From Rhodoferax sp. (lineage in GTDB: Bacteria > Pseudomonadota > Gammaproteobacteria > Burkholderiales > Burkholderiaceae_C), in assembly GCA_029865675.1 (NCBI GenBank), contig JARXAU010000022.1:1-8059 (forward strand): DNA of 8,059 nt, written 5' to 3'. Both the position numbers and the translations under genes were made by a program. The stretch's first letter is position 1. Every line of letters begins with the position of its first letter. This document shows, one piece after another, positions 1-5,258 of this stretch. Below the pieces are notes generated by a model. It saw nothing but the letters and a program-made list of their open reading frames with translations, was not told where the DNA came from and did no database searches.

Positions 1-176
1 GCTTGAAGCTCGACAACAGCTTGCTCCAGGTCTTCGGCCTTGCGCGAAGTGATCAATACCTTGGCCCCGGCCTCGCCCAAAGCGTGCGCCATTTGCAAGC
101 CCAGGCCGCGGGAGCCACCGGTGACCAGGGCGGTTTTTCCGGTCAAATCAAACAGTTGTTGGATGGTGCGCGTCAT
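1..176 (-). CDS. Short-chain dehydrogenase/reductase (SDR), N-terminal part, cut by the window edge
   Basis: Only the first 58 codons lie in the window; the gene continues past base 1. The reading frame begins with ATG at 176 (complement) and shows the start of a Rossmann fold: a beta strand (KTALVTGG, residues 14-21) followed by the cofactor loop TGGSRGLG (residues 19-26), the classical TGxxxGxG motif of SDR enzymes. The second strand ends in ITSRK (42-46). An Arg after a small residue there, with no acidic residue, suggests NADP(H) rather than NAD(H), by family knowledge. A GAGG ribosome binding site lies 7 nt upstream of the ATG (bases 184-187). The catalytic Tyr-x-x-x-Lys lies outside the window, so the substrate cannot be named. 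Upstream on the same strand are a small membrane protein and an acyl-CoA dehydrogenase, so a role in acyl or 3-oxoacyl metabolism is plausible but inferred. Confidence 0.88.
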   Translation of the reverse strand, partial: MTRTIQQLFDLTGKTALVTGGSRGLGLQMAHALGEAGAKVLITSRKAEDLEQAVVELQ

Positions 177-322
177 GCGAATTCCTCAAGTTAAGGTGAA
201 TGAACTCCCATGATTGGGGTGCTGCGCACCTTCATGAAAGTTACAGGGGGTCAAAAAACGTAATTGATTGTGTCGCCGCAGGCGCTCTGGCAACTGTCGC
301 CGCAGCGATACGCTGGGCGCGG

Positions 323-547
323 CTACTCGCCGTGCAGTCGGGAACGCACCACAATGAGCGCGGCCCCCAAAGCCACTGCGAGCAAGCCACAGGCGGTAAG
401 CAAACTGAAGCCGCCCTCAGGGACTGCGGGCATGAAGTACGACAGCACGCAAGCCAGTAGCCCGCCGTAAATCAATATCCAGGCCCAGCGCTCAATGCGC
501 AGCAGGCGCGGGTCAGCGGTGCCGTTGTATTTTTTGAGAAAAGCCAT
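323..547 (-). CDS. Small two-helix inner-membrane protein, unknown function
   Basis: This is a 74-residue protein that I do not recognise as a named family. It has a short basic N-terminus (MAFLKKYNGT), a charged segment containing DPRLLRIER, a first hydrophobic helix at about residues 22-40 (WAWILIYGGLLACVLSYFM), a short loop with Pro and Gly, a second hydrophobic helix at about 48-66, and a basic end (VVRSRLHGE). Two helices with both ends inside fit a small inner-membrane protein. The start is fixed by context: the ATG at 547 overlaps the acyl-CoA dehydrogenase stop by one base (TGATG), and GAGGA at 557-561 lies 9 nt upstream as a ribosome binding site. A start farther upstream at 730 would overlap the dehydrogenase by 184 bases and is unlikely. 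The overlap suggests translational coupling, so it should be made together with the dehydrogenase. Confidence 0.75.
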   Translation of the reverse strand: MAFLKKYNGTADPRLLRIERWAWILIYGGLLACVLSYFMPAVPEGGFSLLTACGLLAVALGAALIVVRSRLHGE

Positions 548-2490
548 CAGAAAGCGTCCTCGGAAAGCGTTGCACAGGTCATGTCGCGCGATGCCACCAC
601 ATTCAGCCAGGCGCCGATTTTGGGCAGCTCGTAGTGGAAGAAGAAGCGCGCGGCGCCCAGGCGGCCTTGGCTTGCGGACTGGGCTTGGCTTGGGTCGCTC
701 TCTAGCGTGGCCAGGGACACTTCCAGCCAAATCCAGGCCAGCACCGTGTGGCCAAAGGCCTGCATATAGGGCACCGCGTTGGCCAGCGCCTCGGTGGGGG
801 CGCCGGTAGACCAGGCCGCTTGCGTGGCAGCACCCACCTTAGCCAGGGCTTTGCCCAGCGCGTCGGCATAGGGCGCGAGCAGCGCGTTGGGCGCGGCGCG
901 CGCCATGGTGGCTTGCATGCGCGCGGCCAGCAGCTGCATGCCGCGCCCGTTTTCCATCAGCACCTTGCGCCCTAACAGGTCCATGGCCTGGATGCCATGG
1001 GTGCCCTCGTGGATCATGTTCAAGCGGTTGTCGCGCCAGTATTGCTCCACCGAAAAGTCGCGCGTATAGCCGTAGCCGCCATGCACCTGGATGGCCAGCG
1101 AATTGGCCTCCAGGCACCACTCGCTGGGCCAGCTTTTGGCAATGGGCGTGAGCACTTCGAGCAGAAGGCGGGCTTCGTCGGCAGCGGCGGCGTCAGCGGT
1201 GTGTTGTTCATCCACCAAGCGGGCGCAATACAAGGCAAGGGCCAGCGCGCCTTCGCCATACGACTTTTGCGCCAACAGCATGCGGCGCACATCGCTGTGT
1301 TCAATGATGCGCACCTGGGGCTGCGAGGCGTCTTTGCCGCCTGCGCCGGCAACTCCGCCGCCGGACCGCCCCAAGGCGGAGTTCGCCCCCTCGGGGGGCA
1401 GCGACGACGCGTCAGCGCGGAGCGTGGGGGCCTGTAGAGGCCGACCCTGGGGCCGATTTTTGGCGTAGTCCAGGCTGGCGTAGTAACCGGCCAGCCCGAG
1501 CATGGTGGCCGCAATGCCCACGCCAATGCGCGCCTCGTTCATCATGTGGAACATGCAGCGCAGGCCATCGCCGGGCTTGCCAACCAGGTAGCCCACGGCG
1601 CCTGCGCCGTTGCCATAGGGGCCGCCGGACTGCGCATCCACCGGGTATTTGCCCTCGCCAAAATTGAGCAAGGTGTTAGTGGTGCCGCGCCAGCCCAGCT
1701 TGTGGTTCAGGCCCGCCAGGGCCACGTCGTTGCGCACTCCGGTAAGTTCGCCGTCCGTGCCCACCAGCTTTTTGGGCACGATAAAGAGCGAAATGCCGCG
1801 TGTGCCGGGCACCAGCGCGCCATTGGCGTCGGGAATTTTGGCCAGCACCAGGTGGATGATGTTCTCGGACAGCTCGTGCTCGCCACTCGATATCCACATC
1901 TTGTTGCCCTTAAGGCGGTAGCGCGCGCCCAGGGGCTCGGACTCAAAGTCTGCGCCATCGGGCACGGCACGGGTGGTGATGTCTGACAAGCTGGAGCCAG
2001 CCTGGGGCTCGCTCAGGCACATGGTGCCGGAGAAGCGGCCGTTGAATTCGTTCTTAGCAAACACCTCTTTTTGCAGCGCCGTGCCGTGCACCATCAGCAA
2101 ATTGGCGTTGCCGGTGGTCAGCATGCCCGAGCCAATGCTGACCGAGGCGCAGGCGAAAAACGAGTTGGCCGCAGCCTCCACGCTGTAGGGCAGCTGCATG
2201 CCGCCCATCTCAAAGTCTTGCGAGGCGCTGAGCATGCCCGACTCGGCATAGGCCTTGGCCGCGTCGTGCGTGGCCTGGGGCAGGATGACTTTTTCGCCGT
2301 CAAAGTGCGGCTCTTGCACGTCCACCAGGCGGTTAAAGGGCGCAAATTTCTCGCGCGCAATGCGCTCGCAGGTGTCCAGCACCGCGTCAAAGGTGTCACG
2401 CGAATGGTCGCTAAAGCGCGCGCGCTGCGTCAGATCCGTGGTTTTGAGCCAGTCGTTGAGCAAAAAATCAAGGGTGGGGCGAAGTTTCAT
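547..2490 (-). CDS. Acyl-CoA dehydrogenase, long (about 600-residue) FadE/DmdC-like subfamily, with a repeat-derived insertion
   Basis: This 647-residue protein is an FAD-dependent acyl-CoA dehydrogenase of the large subfamily with an extra C-terminal domain, which includes methylmercaptopropionyl-CoA dehydrogenase-like enzymes. It would introduce the alpha-beta double bond into an acyl-CoA in the cytoplasm. Visible signatures are the flavin/substrate segment MCLSEPQAGSS, the KMWISSGEHELSENI strand, FHMMNEARIGVG, and the catalytic-base motif IHEGTHGIQAMDLLGRK, with Glu495 the expected base. Residues from about 520 onward form the extra C-terminal domain. The N-terminus (MKLRPTLDFLLNDWL) fits the family, so the ATG at 2490 is kept although no clear Shine-Dalgarno precedes it. 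The protein is longer than the roughly 595-600 residues usual for the subfamily. Most of the excess is a low-complexity stretch at about residues 352-385, between KNRPQGRP and KDASQPQVRIIEH, encoded by a palindromic repeat. Substrate chain length cannot be read from the sequence. Confidence 0.93.
   Translation of the reverse strand: MKLRPTLDFLLNDWLKTTDLTQRARFSDHSRDTFDAVLDTCERIAREKFAPFNRLVDVQEPHFDGEKVILPQATHDAAKAYAESGMLSASQDFEMGGMQLPYSVEAAANSFFACASVSIGSGMLTTGNANLLMVHGTALQKEVFAKNEFNGRFSGTMCLSEPQAGSSLSDITTRAVPDGADFESEPLGARYRLKGNKMWISSGEHELSENIIHLVLAKIPDANGALVPGTRGISLFIVPKKLVGTDGELTGVRNDVALAGLNHKLGWRGTTNTLLNFGEGKYPVDAQSGGPYGNGAGAVGYLVGKPGDGLRCMFHMMNEARIGVGIAATMLGLAGYYASLDYAKNRPQGRPLQAPTLRADASSLPPEGANSALGRSGGGVAGAGGKDASQPQVRIIEHSDVRRMLLAQKSYGEGALALALYCARLVDEQHTADAAAADEARLLLEVLTPIAKSWPSEWCLEANSLAIQVHGGYGYTRDFSVEQYWRDNRLNMIHEGTHGIQAMDLLGRKVLMENGRGMQLLAARMQATMARAAPNALLAPYADALGKALAKVGAATQAAWSTGAPTEALANAVPYMQAFGHTVLAWIWLEVSLATLESDPSQAQSASQGRLGAARFFFHYELPKIGAWLNVVASRDMTCATLSEDAF
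1336..1437. repeat. GC-rich palindromic repeat lying in frame inside the acyl-CoA dehydrogenase gene
   Basis: This stretch has the structure of an intergenic repetitive palindrome. It contains a 9-bp perfect inverted repeat, AACTCCGCC at 1351-1359 and GGCGGAGTT at 1375-1383. A nested alternative stem pairs CCGCC at 1366-1370 with GGCGG at 1375-1379. A second hairpin pairs GCCCCC at 1385-1390 with GGGGGC at 1394-1399. A further GC-rich segment, GCGCGGAGCGTGGGGGCC, lies at 1415-1432. On the minus strand it reads without a stop as about 34 residues rich in Ala, Gly, Ser and Pro (APTLRADASSLPPEGANSAL and following), at a point where I expect related dehydrogenases to have only a short linker. Similar elements are, from memory, frequent between genes in Comamonadaceae. 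The exact borders are estimates. Confidence 0.6.
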
Positions 2491-2530
2491 GGCGTTTGGT
2501 CAGGGTGAATATGGGGCTTGGGACCGTGCG

Positions 2531-2549
2531 TCTGACGCTCGGCGTCGGA
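2531..2549. promoter_or_regulatory. Imperfect palindrome upstream of the acyl-CoA dehydrogenase gene
   Basis: TCTGACGC (2531-2538) and GCGTCGGA (2542-2549) pair around a 3-base centre, with one G-T wobble among 8 positions. It lies about 40 bases upstream of the dehydrogenase start and contains a TGACG element like those in the cluster at 2762-2783. It could be an operator or a hairpin in the leader; the function is inferred from symmetry and position only. Confidence 0.25.
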
Positions 2550-2751
2550 GGCTGCAATTACGCCTGAAAACTGGGCTGGGGTCTGTCACCGAGGTGCGGT
2601 GGAAAAAGATGCTTCCACGAATAGCGAACCCATGGCAATCGAGGAAGTCCATACGGATCTACCACCTACGCGTCATCGGCGAGTCGCGGCGATGAAGATG
2701 CCATTGTCGGTCGAGTACGGGCGGCTTGCGAACCTGGATTCTCCGAGGGCA

Positions 2752-2783
2752 TCACAGGCTGTGACGGCGTCGTCAGGGTGACG
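2752..2783. promoter_or_regulatory. Cluster of overlapping palindromes, possible operator for the TelA operon
   Basis: TCACAG/CTGTGA (2752-2757 and 2759-2764, 1-base centre) is followed by three alternating half-sites: TGACG at 2762-2766, CGTCA at 2771-2775 and TGACG at 2779-2783. TGACG-CGTCA pairs around a 4-base centre, and CGTCA-TGACG around a 3-base centre. The cluster sits roughly 25 bases upstream of the best -10-like sequence and 100 bases upstream of the first gene start, a sensible place for a transcription factor. I cannot name the regulator. Confidence 0.35.
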
Positions 2784-2804
2784 GTCCGAGATCGCATATT
2801 GTAC

Positions 2805-2813
2805 TGATAAGAT
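2805..2813 (+). promoter_or_regulatory. Weak extended -10 element, candidate promoter of the TelA operon
   Basis: TGATAAGAT fits the extended -10 layout TGnTAnnAT with four of six matches in the hexamer. It lies in the most AT-rich part of the intergenic region. No good -35 hexamer is visible at the expected distance, so recognition could depend on an activator at the adjacent palindromes, or on another sigma factor. The leader to the first start codon would be about 60 nt. Confidence 0.25.
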
Positions 2814-2868
2814 ATTTGGCAAGCAGTTTGCCTTTGGAGTCTGCCCCAGAGCAACTACCGAAGTCCAC

Positions 2869-2874
2869 AAGGAG
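2869..2874 (+). promoter_or_regulatory. Ribosome binding site that fixes a TTG start
   Basis: AAGGAG is a near-perfect Shine-Dalgarno sequence. Seven bases later (AACATTC) comes TTG at 2882, in frame with the downstream coding region. There is no ATG near this position, and an earlier in-frame TTG at 2816 has no such site. This therefore decides the start of the first gene of the operon. Confidence 0.7.
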
Positions 2875-2881
2875 AACATTC

Positions 2882-4018
2882 TTGGAAGTCCGAAAGTTGG
2901 TGGCCCCCGCCCTGGCCTTGTTGCTGCTGGGCGGCGTGGGTGGCGGCATCTGGTATTCCAACAGCCGCGTCGTCGACGAACGCACGGCTGAGCAGACTGC
3001 CAAGCTAGAAGCAGCCCGTCAGGTGAGCGCGCGCGGGCTTATCGGTTCCGAGAAAGAGGCCTACTTTGCCGACCCGCGCGTCGTCAAAGCCCTGGCCGCG
3101 CAGGGCATTACCGTCAGCGTCGAAAAAGCCGGTTCCCGCGCCATTGCCGCCCGCTATGACGCCAGCAAGTACGACTTCGGCTTCCCCTCAGGCGCGCCAG
3201 CGGCTGCGCAACTGAAGGCACAGGCCAAGGCGGCTGCCGTCTTTAACCCTTTTTACACGCCCATGGTGTTTGCCAGTTGGCGACCCATCGCCGAAATCTT
3301 GGTGGCCAACGGCATCGCCGAACGCCAGGGCGACATCTACTACGTCGTTGACCTGCCTGCCCTGATGGCGCTGGTGGACAAAGGCACACGCTGGCGCGAG
3401 CTCAAAAAAAGCGAGGCCTTCGCCACCAGCAAGGCCGTGCTCGTGAACTCCACCGACGTGCGTACCTCCAACAGTGCAGCCATGTACCTGGCGCTGGCCA
3501 GCTACCTGGCCAACAAGCAGCAGATCGTGCAAAGCCAAGAGGACGTCGACCGCGTGCTGCCGGTGGTGGCGCCGCTGTTTCTGCGCCAGGGCTTCCAAGA
3601 ACAGTCTTCTGCCGGGCCTTTCGAGGACTACCTGGCCCTGGGCATGGGCAAGGCGCCGCTGCTCATGGCCTACGAGTCGCAGCTGATCGAGTTCTGGCTC
3701 AAGCACCCGGACAAGCTCAAGAGCAATGACGCGGGCGGCATGGTCGTGATGTACCCCAAGCCCACCGTGTATTCCAAGCATGTGCTGGTGCCCTACACGC
3801 CCGCAGGCGTACGCCTGGGCACGGTGCTCGAAAACGACCCGGCCTTGCGCGCCCTGGCCCACGAGTACGGCTACCGCACCGGCGGCGAGCGGCGCGGCCC
3901 CGAGTTGTGGGCGCAGCGCGGCATTGCCGTGCCCGAGGTGCTCGTCGACGTGATCGACCCGCCCAGCCACGAGTGGCTGGAACGCATGACTGTGGCCATT
4001 GAGGCCCGCTTCAAGTAA
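2882..4018 (+). CDS. Membrane-anchored periplasmic solute-binding-like protein, first gene of the TelA operon
   Basis: The frame encodes 378 residues from the TTG at 2882; a longer version from TTG 2816 would add 22 residues that look non-coding. The N-terminus is basic and then hydrophobic (residues 6-25, LVAPALALLLLGGVGGGIWY), with no lipobox cysteine. This suggests a signal anchor holding the rest in the periplasm. The body resembles a type 2 periplasmic binding protein fold: an early strand ITVSVEKAGSRAIA, FGFPSGAP, the loop STDVRTSNSAAMYLAL (Thr195-Ser196-Asn197-Ser198, comparable to TSSNTG in the third gene), and FEDYLALG. TVYSKHVLVPYTPAG lies near the end, as in extracellular solute-binding domains. 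No cysteines are present. No permease or ATPase is adjacent, so ligand sensing is more likely than import. The next gene, telA, begins 10 nt after the stop. The ligand is unknown; the family assignment is by motif recognition only. Confidence 0.75.
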   Translation: MEVRKLVAPALALLLLGGVGGGIWYSNSRVVDERTAEQTAKLEAARQVSARGLIGSEKEAYFADPRVVKALAAQGITVSVEKAGSRAIAARYDASKYDFGFPSGAPAAAQLKAQAKAAAVFNPFYTPMVFASWRPIAEILVANGIAERQGDIYYVVDLPALMALVDKGTRWRELKKSEAFATSKAVLVNSTDVRTSNSAAMYLALASYLANKQQIVQSQEDVDRVLPVVAPLFLRQGFQEQSSAGPFEDYLALGMGKAPLLMAYESQLIEFWLKHPDKLKSNDAGGMVVMYPKPTVYSKHVLVPYTPAGVRLGTVLENDPALRALAHEYGYRTGGERRGPELWAQRGIAVPEVLVDVIDPPSHEWLERMTVAIEARFK

Positions 4019-4028
4019 GGACACCCCC

Positions 4029-5258
4029 ATGAACACACCGCTCACCCCGCCTGTGGCCACCGAACTCACGCCGCCGCAGAGCTTTACGCTGGAGCCACCT
4101 GCCGCCGTGGCGGCTGTGCCGGTGGAGTCGGCCAGCGGCCGCGTGCGCTTGAGGGCCGAGGACGTGAATGCGCTGGACACGCAGGTGCGCCAGTTCATCG
4201 ACGACATCACCGCGCACGACAGCCAAGACCCGAAGTTCAAGGAGGCTGTGGAGCGCATCCACAGCATGGGCGTGAAGGACATTGAGGCTTCGGCCTCGGT
4301 GTCCAACCGCATGCTGGAGAGGCCCGTGAAGTCGCTGGAGAACGGTCTGTTCGACAAGGGCGCCGAAATCGGCAAGGGCCTGGTCGACCTGCGCCGCCAG
4401 ATCGAGGCCCTAGACCCCTCGCGCCAGGGCGACTTGTTCTCGGCGCGCAAGCTGCTGGGCTTCATCCCCATGGGCAACAAGCTGGTCGACTACTTTGACA
4501 AATACCAGAGCAGCCAGGCGCACCTCAACGCCATCATTGAGTCGCTCAAGCGCGGCAAGGACGAGCTGCTGCGCGACAACGCCGCCATCGAGACGGAAAA
4601 AGCCAACCTCTGGGGCCTGATGGAGCGGCTGGAGAAGTACATCCACATTGGCAAAAAGCTCGACGGCGAGCTTGCTGCGCGCGCCGTGGCGCTGGAGGCG
4701 TCCGACCCCGAGAAGGCGCGCGTGGTGCGCGAGGAAATGCTGTTCTACACCCGCCAGAAGGTCACCGACCTGTTGACGCAGATGGCGGTCAATATCCAAG
4801 GCTACCTGGCGCTGGACCTGATCCGCAAGAACAACCTGGAGCTGATGAAGGGCGTGGACCGTGCCACCACCACCACCGTGTCGGCGCTGCGCACGGCGGT
4901 CATCGTGGCCCAGGCCCTGGCCAACCAGAAGCTGGTGCTCGACCAGATCAGCGCGCTCAACACCACCACTGGCAACCTGATCGCCAGCACCAGCGAAATG
5001 CTGCGCGACCAGAGCACGGCCATCCACACGCAGGCCGCCAGCAGCACCATCGACATCGCCAAGCTGCAGCTGGCCTTTGCCAACGTCTACCAGAGCATGG
5101 ACGCGATTGCCGACTTCAAGACCAAGGCGCTGAGTTCGATGCAGACCACGGTGGACACCTTGAGTGGCGAACTGGACAAGTCACGCACCTACCTTGACCG
5201 CGTGCGACGCCAGGAAAGCGCACAGGCCTTGTCCACCAGCACCGAGGTGCGGCTGTGA
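4029..5258 (+). CDS. telA: TelA-family toxic anion resistance protein
   Basis: This 409-residue soluble protein belongs to the TelA/KlaB family, known from plasmid RK2 tellurite resistance and, in Gram-positive bacteria, from tolerance of cell-envelope antimicrobials; its biochemical activity is unresolved. After a Pro-rich, disordered N-terminus (to about residue 35) it is almost entirely helical with coiled-coil character. The family segment GFIPMGN (144-150) is followed by KLVDYFDKYQSSQ and HLNAIIESLKRGKDELLRDN. Later come VREEMLFYTRQKVTDLLTQ, then AVNIQGYLALDLIRKNNLEL, and the conserved VDRATTTTVSALRTAVIVAQAL region. No signal peptide or membrane helix is seen, so it should be cytoplasmic. 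No cysteines are present. The ATG at 4029 is preferred over an in-frame TTG at 3999 because TAAGGA lies 7 nt upstream and the TTG start would overlap the previous gene. The stop overlaps the next start (GTGA). Confidence 0.92.
   Translation: MNTPLTPPVATELTPPQSFTLEPPAAVAAVPVESASGRVRLRAEDVNALDTQVRQFIDDITAHDSQDPKFKEAVERIHSMGVKDIEASASVSNRMLERPVKSLENGLFDKGAEIGKGLVDLRRQIEALDPSRQGDLFSARKLLGFIPMGNKLVDYFDKYQSSQAHLNAIIESLKRGKDELLRDNAAIETEKANLWGLMERLEKYIHIGKKLDGELAARAVALEASDPEKARVVREEMLFYTRQKVTDLLTQMAVNIQGYLALDLIRKNNLELMKGVDRATTTTVSALRTAVIVAQALANQKLVLDQISALNTTTGNLIASTSEMLRDQSTAIHTQAASSTIDIAKLQLAFANVYQSMDAIADFKTKALSSMQTTVDTLSGELDKSRTYLDRVRRQESAQALSTSTEVRL

Larger units (their letters stand above)
2491..2881. 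other. Divergent intergenic region with regulatory-looking palindromes, no supported gene
   Basis: This is about 390 bases between the divergent acyl-CoA dehydrogenase gene and the TelA operon. A 60-codon frame at 2599-2781 (GTG start) has no recognisable domain and no clear ribosome binding site, and I do not call it. The region holds an imperfect 8-bp palindrome at 2531-2549, a 6-bp inverted repeat at 2673-2695, a cluster of TGACG-type palindromes at 2752-2783, an extended -10-like sequence near 2805-2813, and GGCAA/TTGCC (2818-2832). Base composition falls toward AT at about 2790-2820, as expected for a promoter. Promoters for both directions should lie here, but none matches consensus well. 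The minus-strand dehydrogenase lacks an obvious Shine-Dalgarno. Confidence 0.6.

Noticed and set aside
218..238. Small palindromes GGTGC/GCACC (218-230) and TTCATGAA (231-238) upstream of the SDR gene
   Set aside because: The stem is only 5 bp with no T-run on either strand, so a terminator is not supported. The 8-base palindrome is too short to call an operator.
323..730. Extended 135-codon version of the small membrane protein gene
   Set aside because: The extra 61 N-terminal residues overlap the dehydrogenase gene out of frame and have shadow composition; ATG 547 has the coupling and the ribosome binding site.
2599..2781. 60-codon plus-strand frame in the divergent intergenic region
   Set aside because: It has a GTG start without a convincing ribosome binding site, no hydrophobic segment or domain, and overlaps the likely operator palindromes.
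3188..4480. Long open frame (430 codons) on the minus strand opposite the first two operon genes
   Set aside because: It is antisense to two better-supported genes, is rich in His, Val, Gly, Gln and Arg as expected for the complement of GC-rich codons, and shows no domain. It is a shadow frame.
4410..5027. Minus-strand open frame of 205 codons opposite telA
   Set aside because: It has shadow composition with no recognisable motif, and the plus-strand TelA frame explains the sequence.
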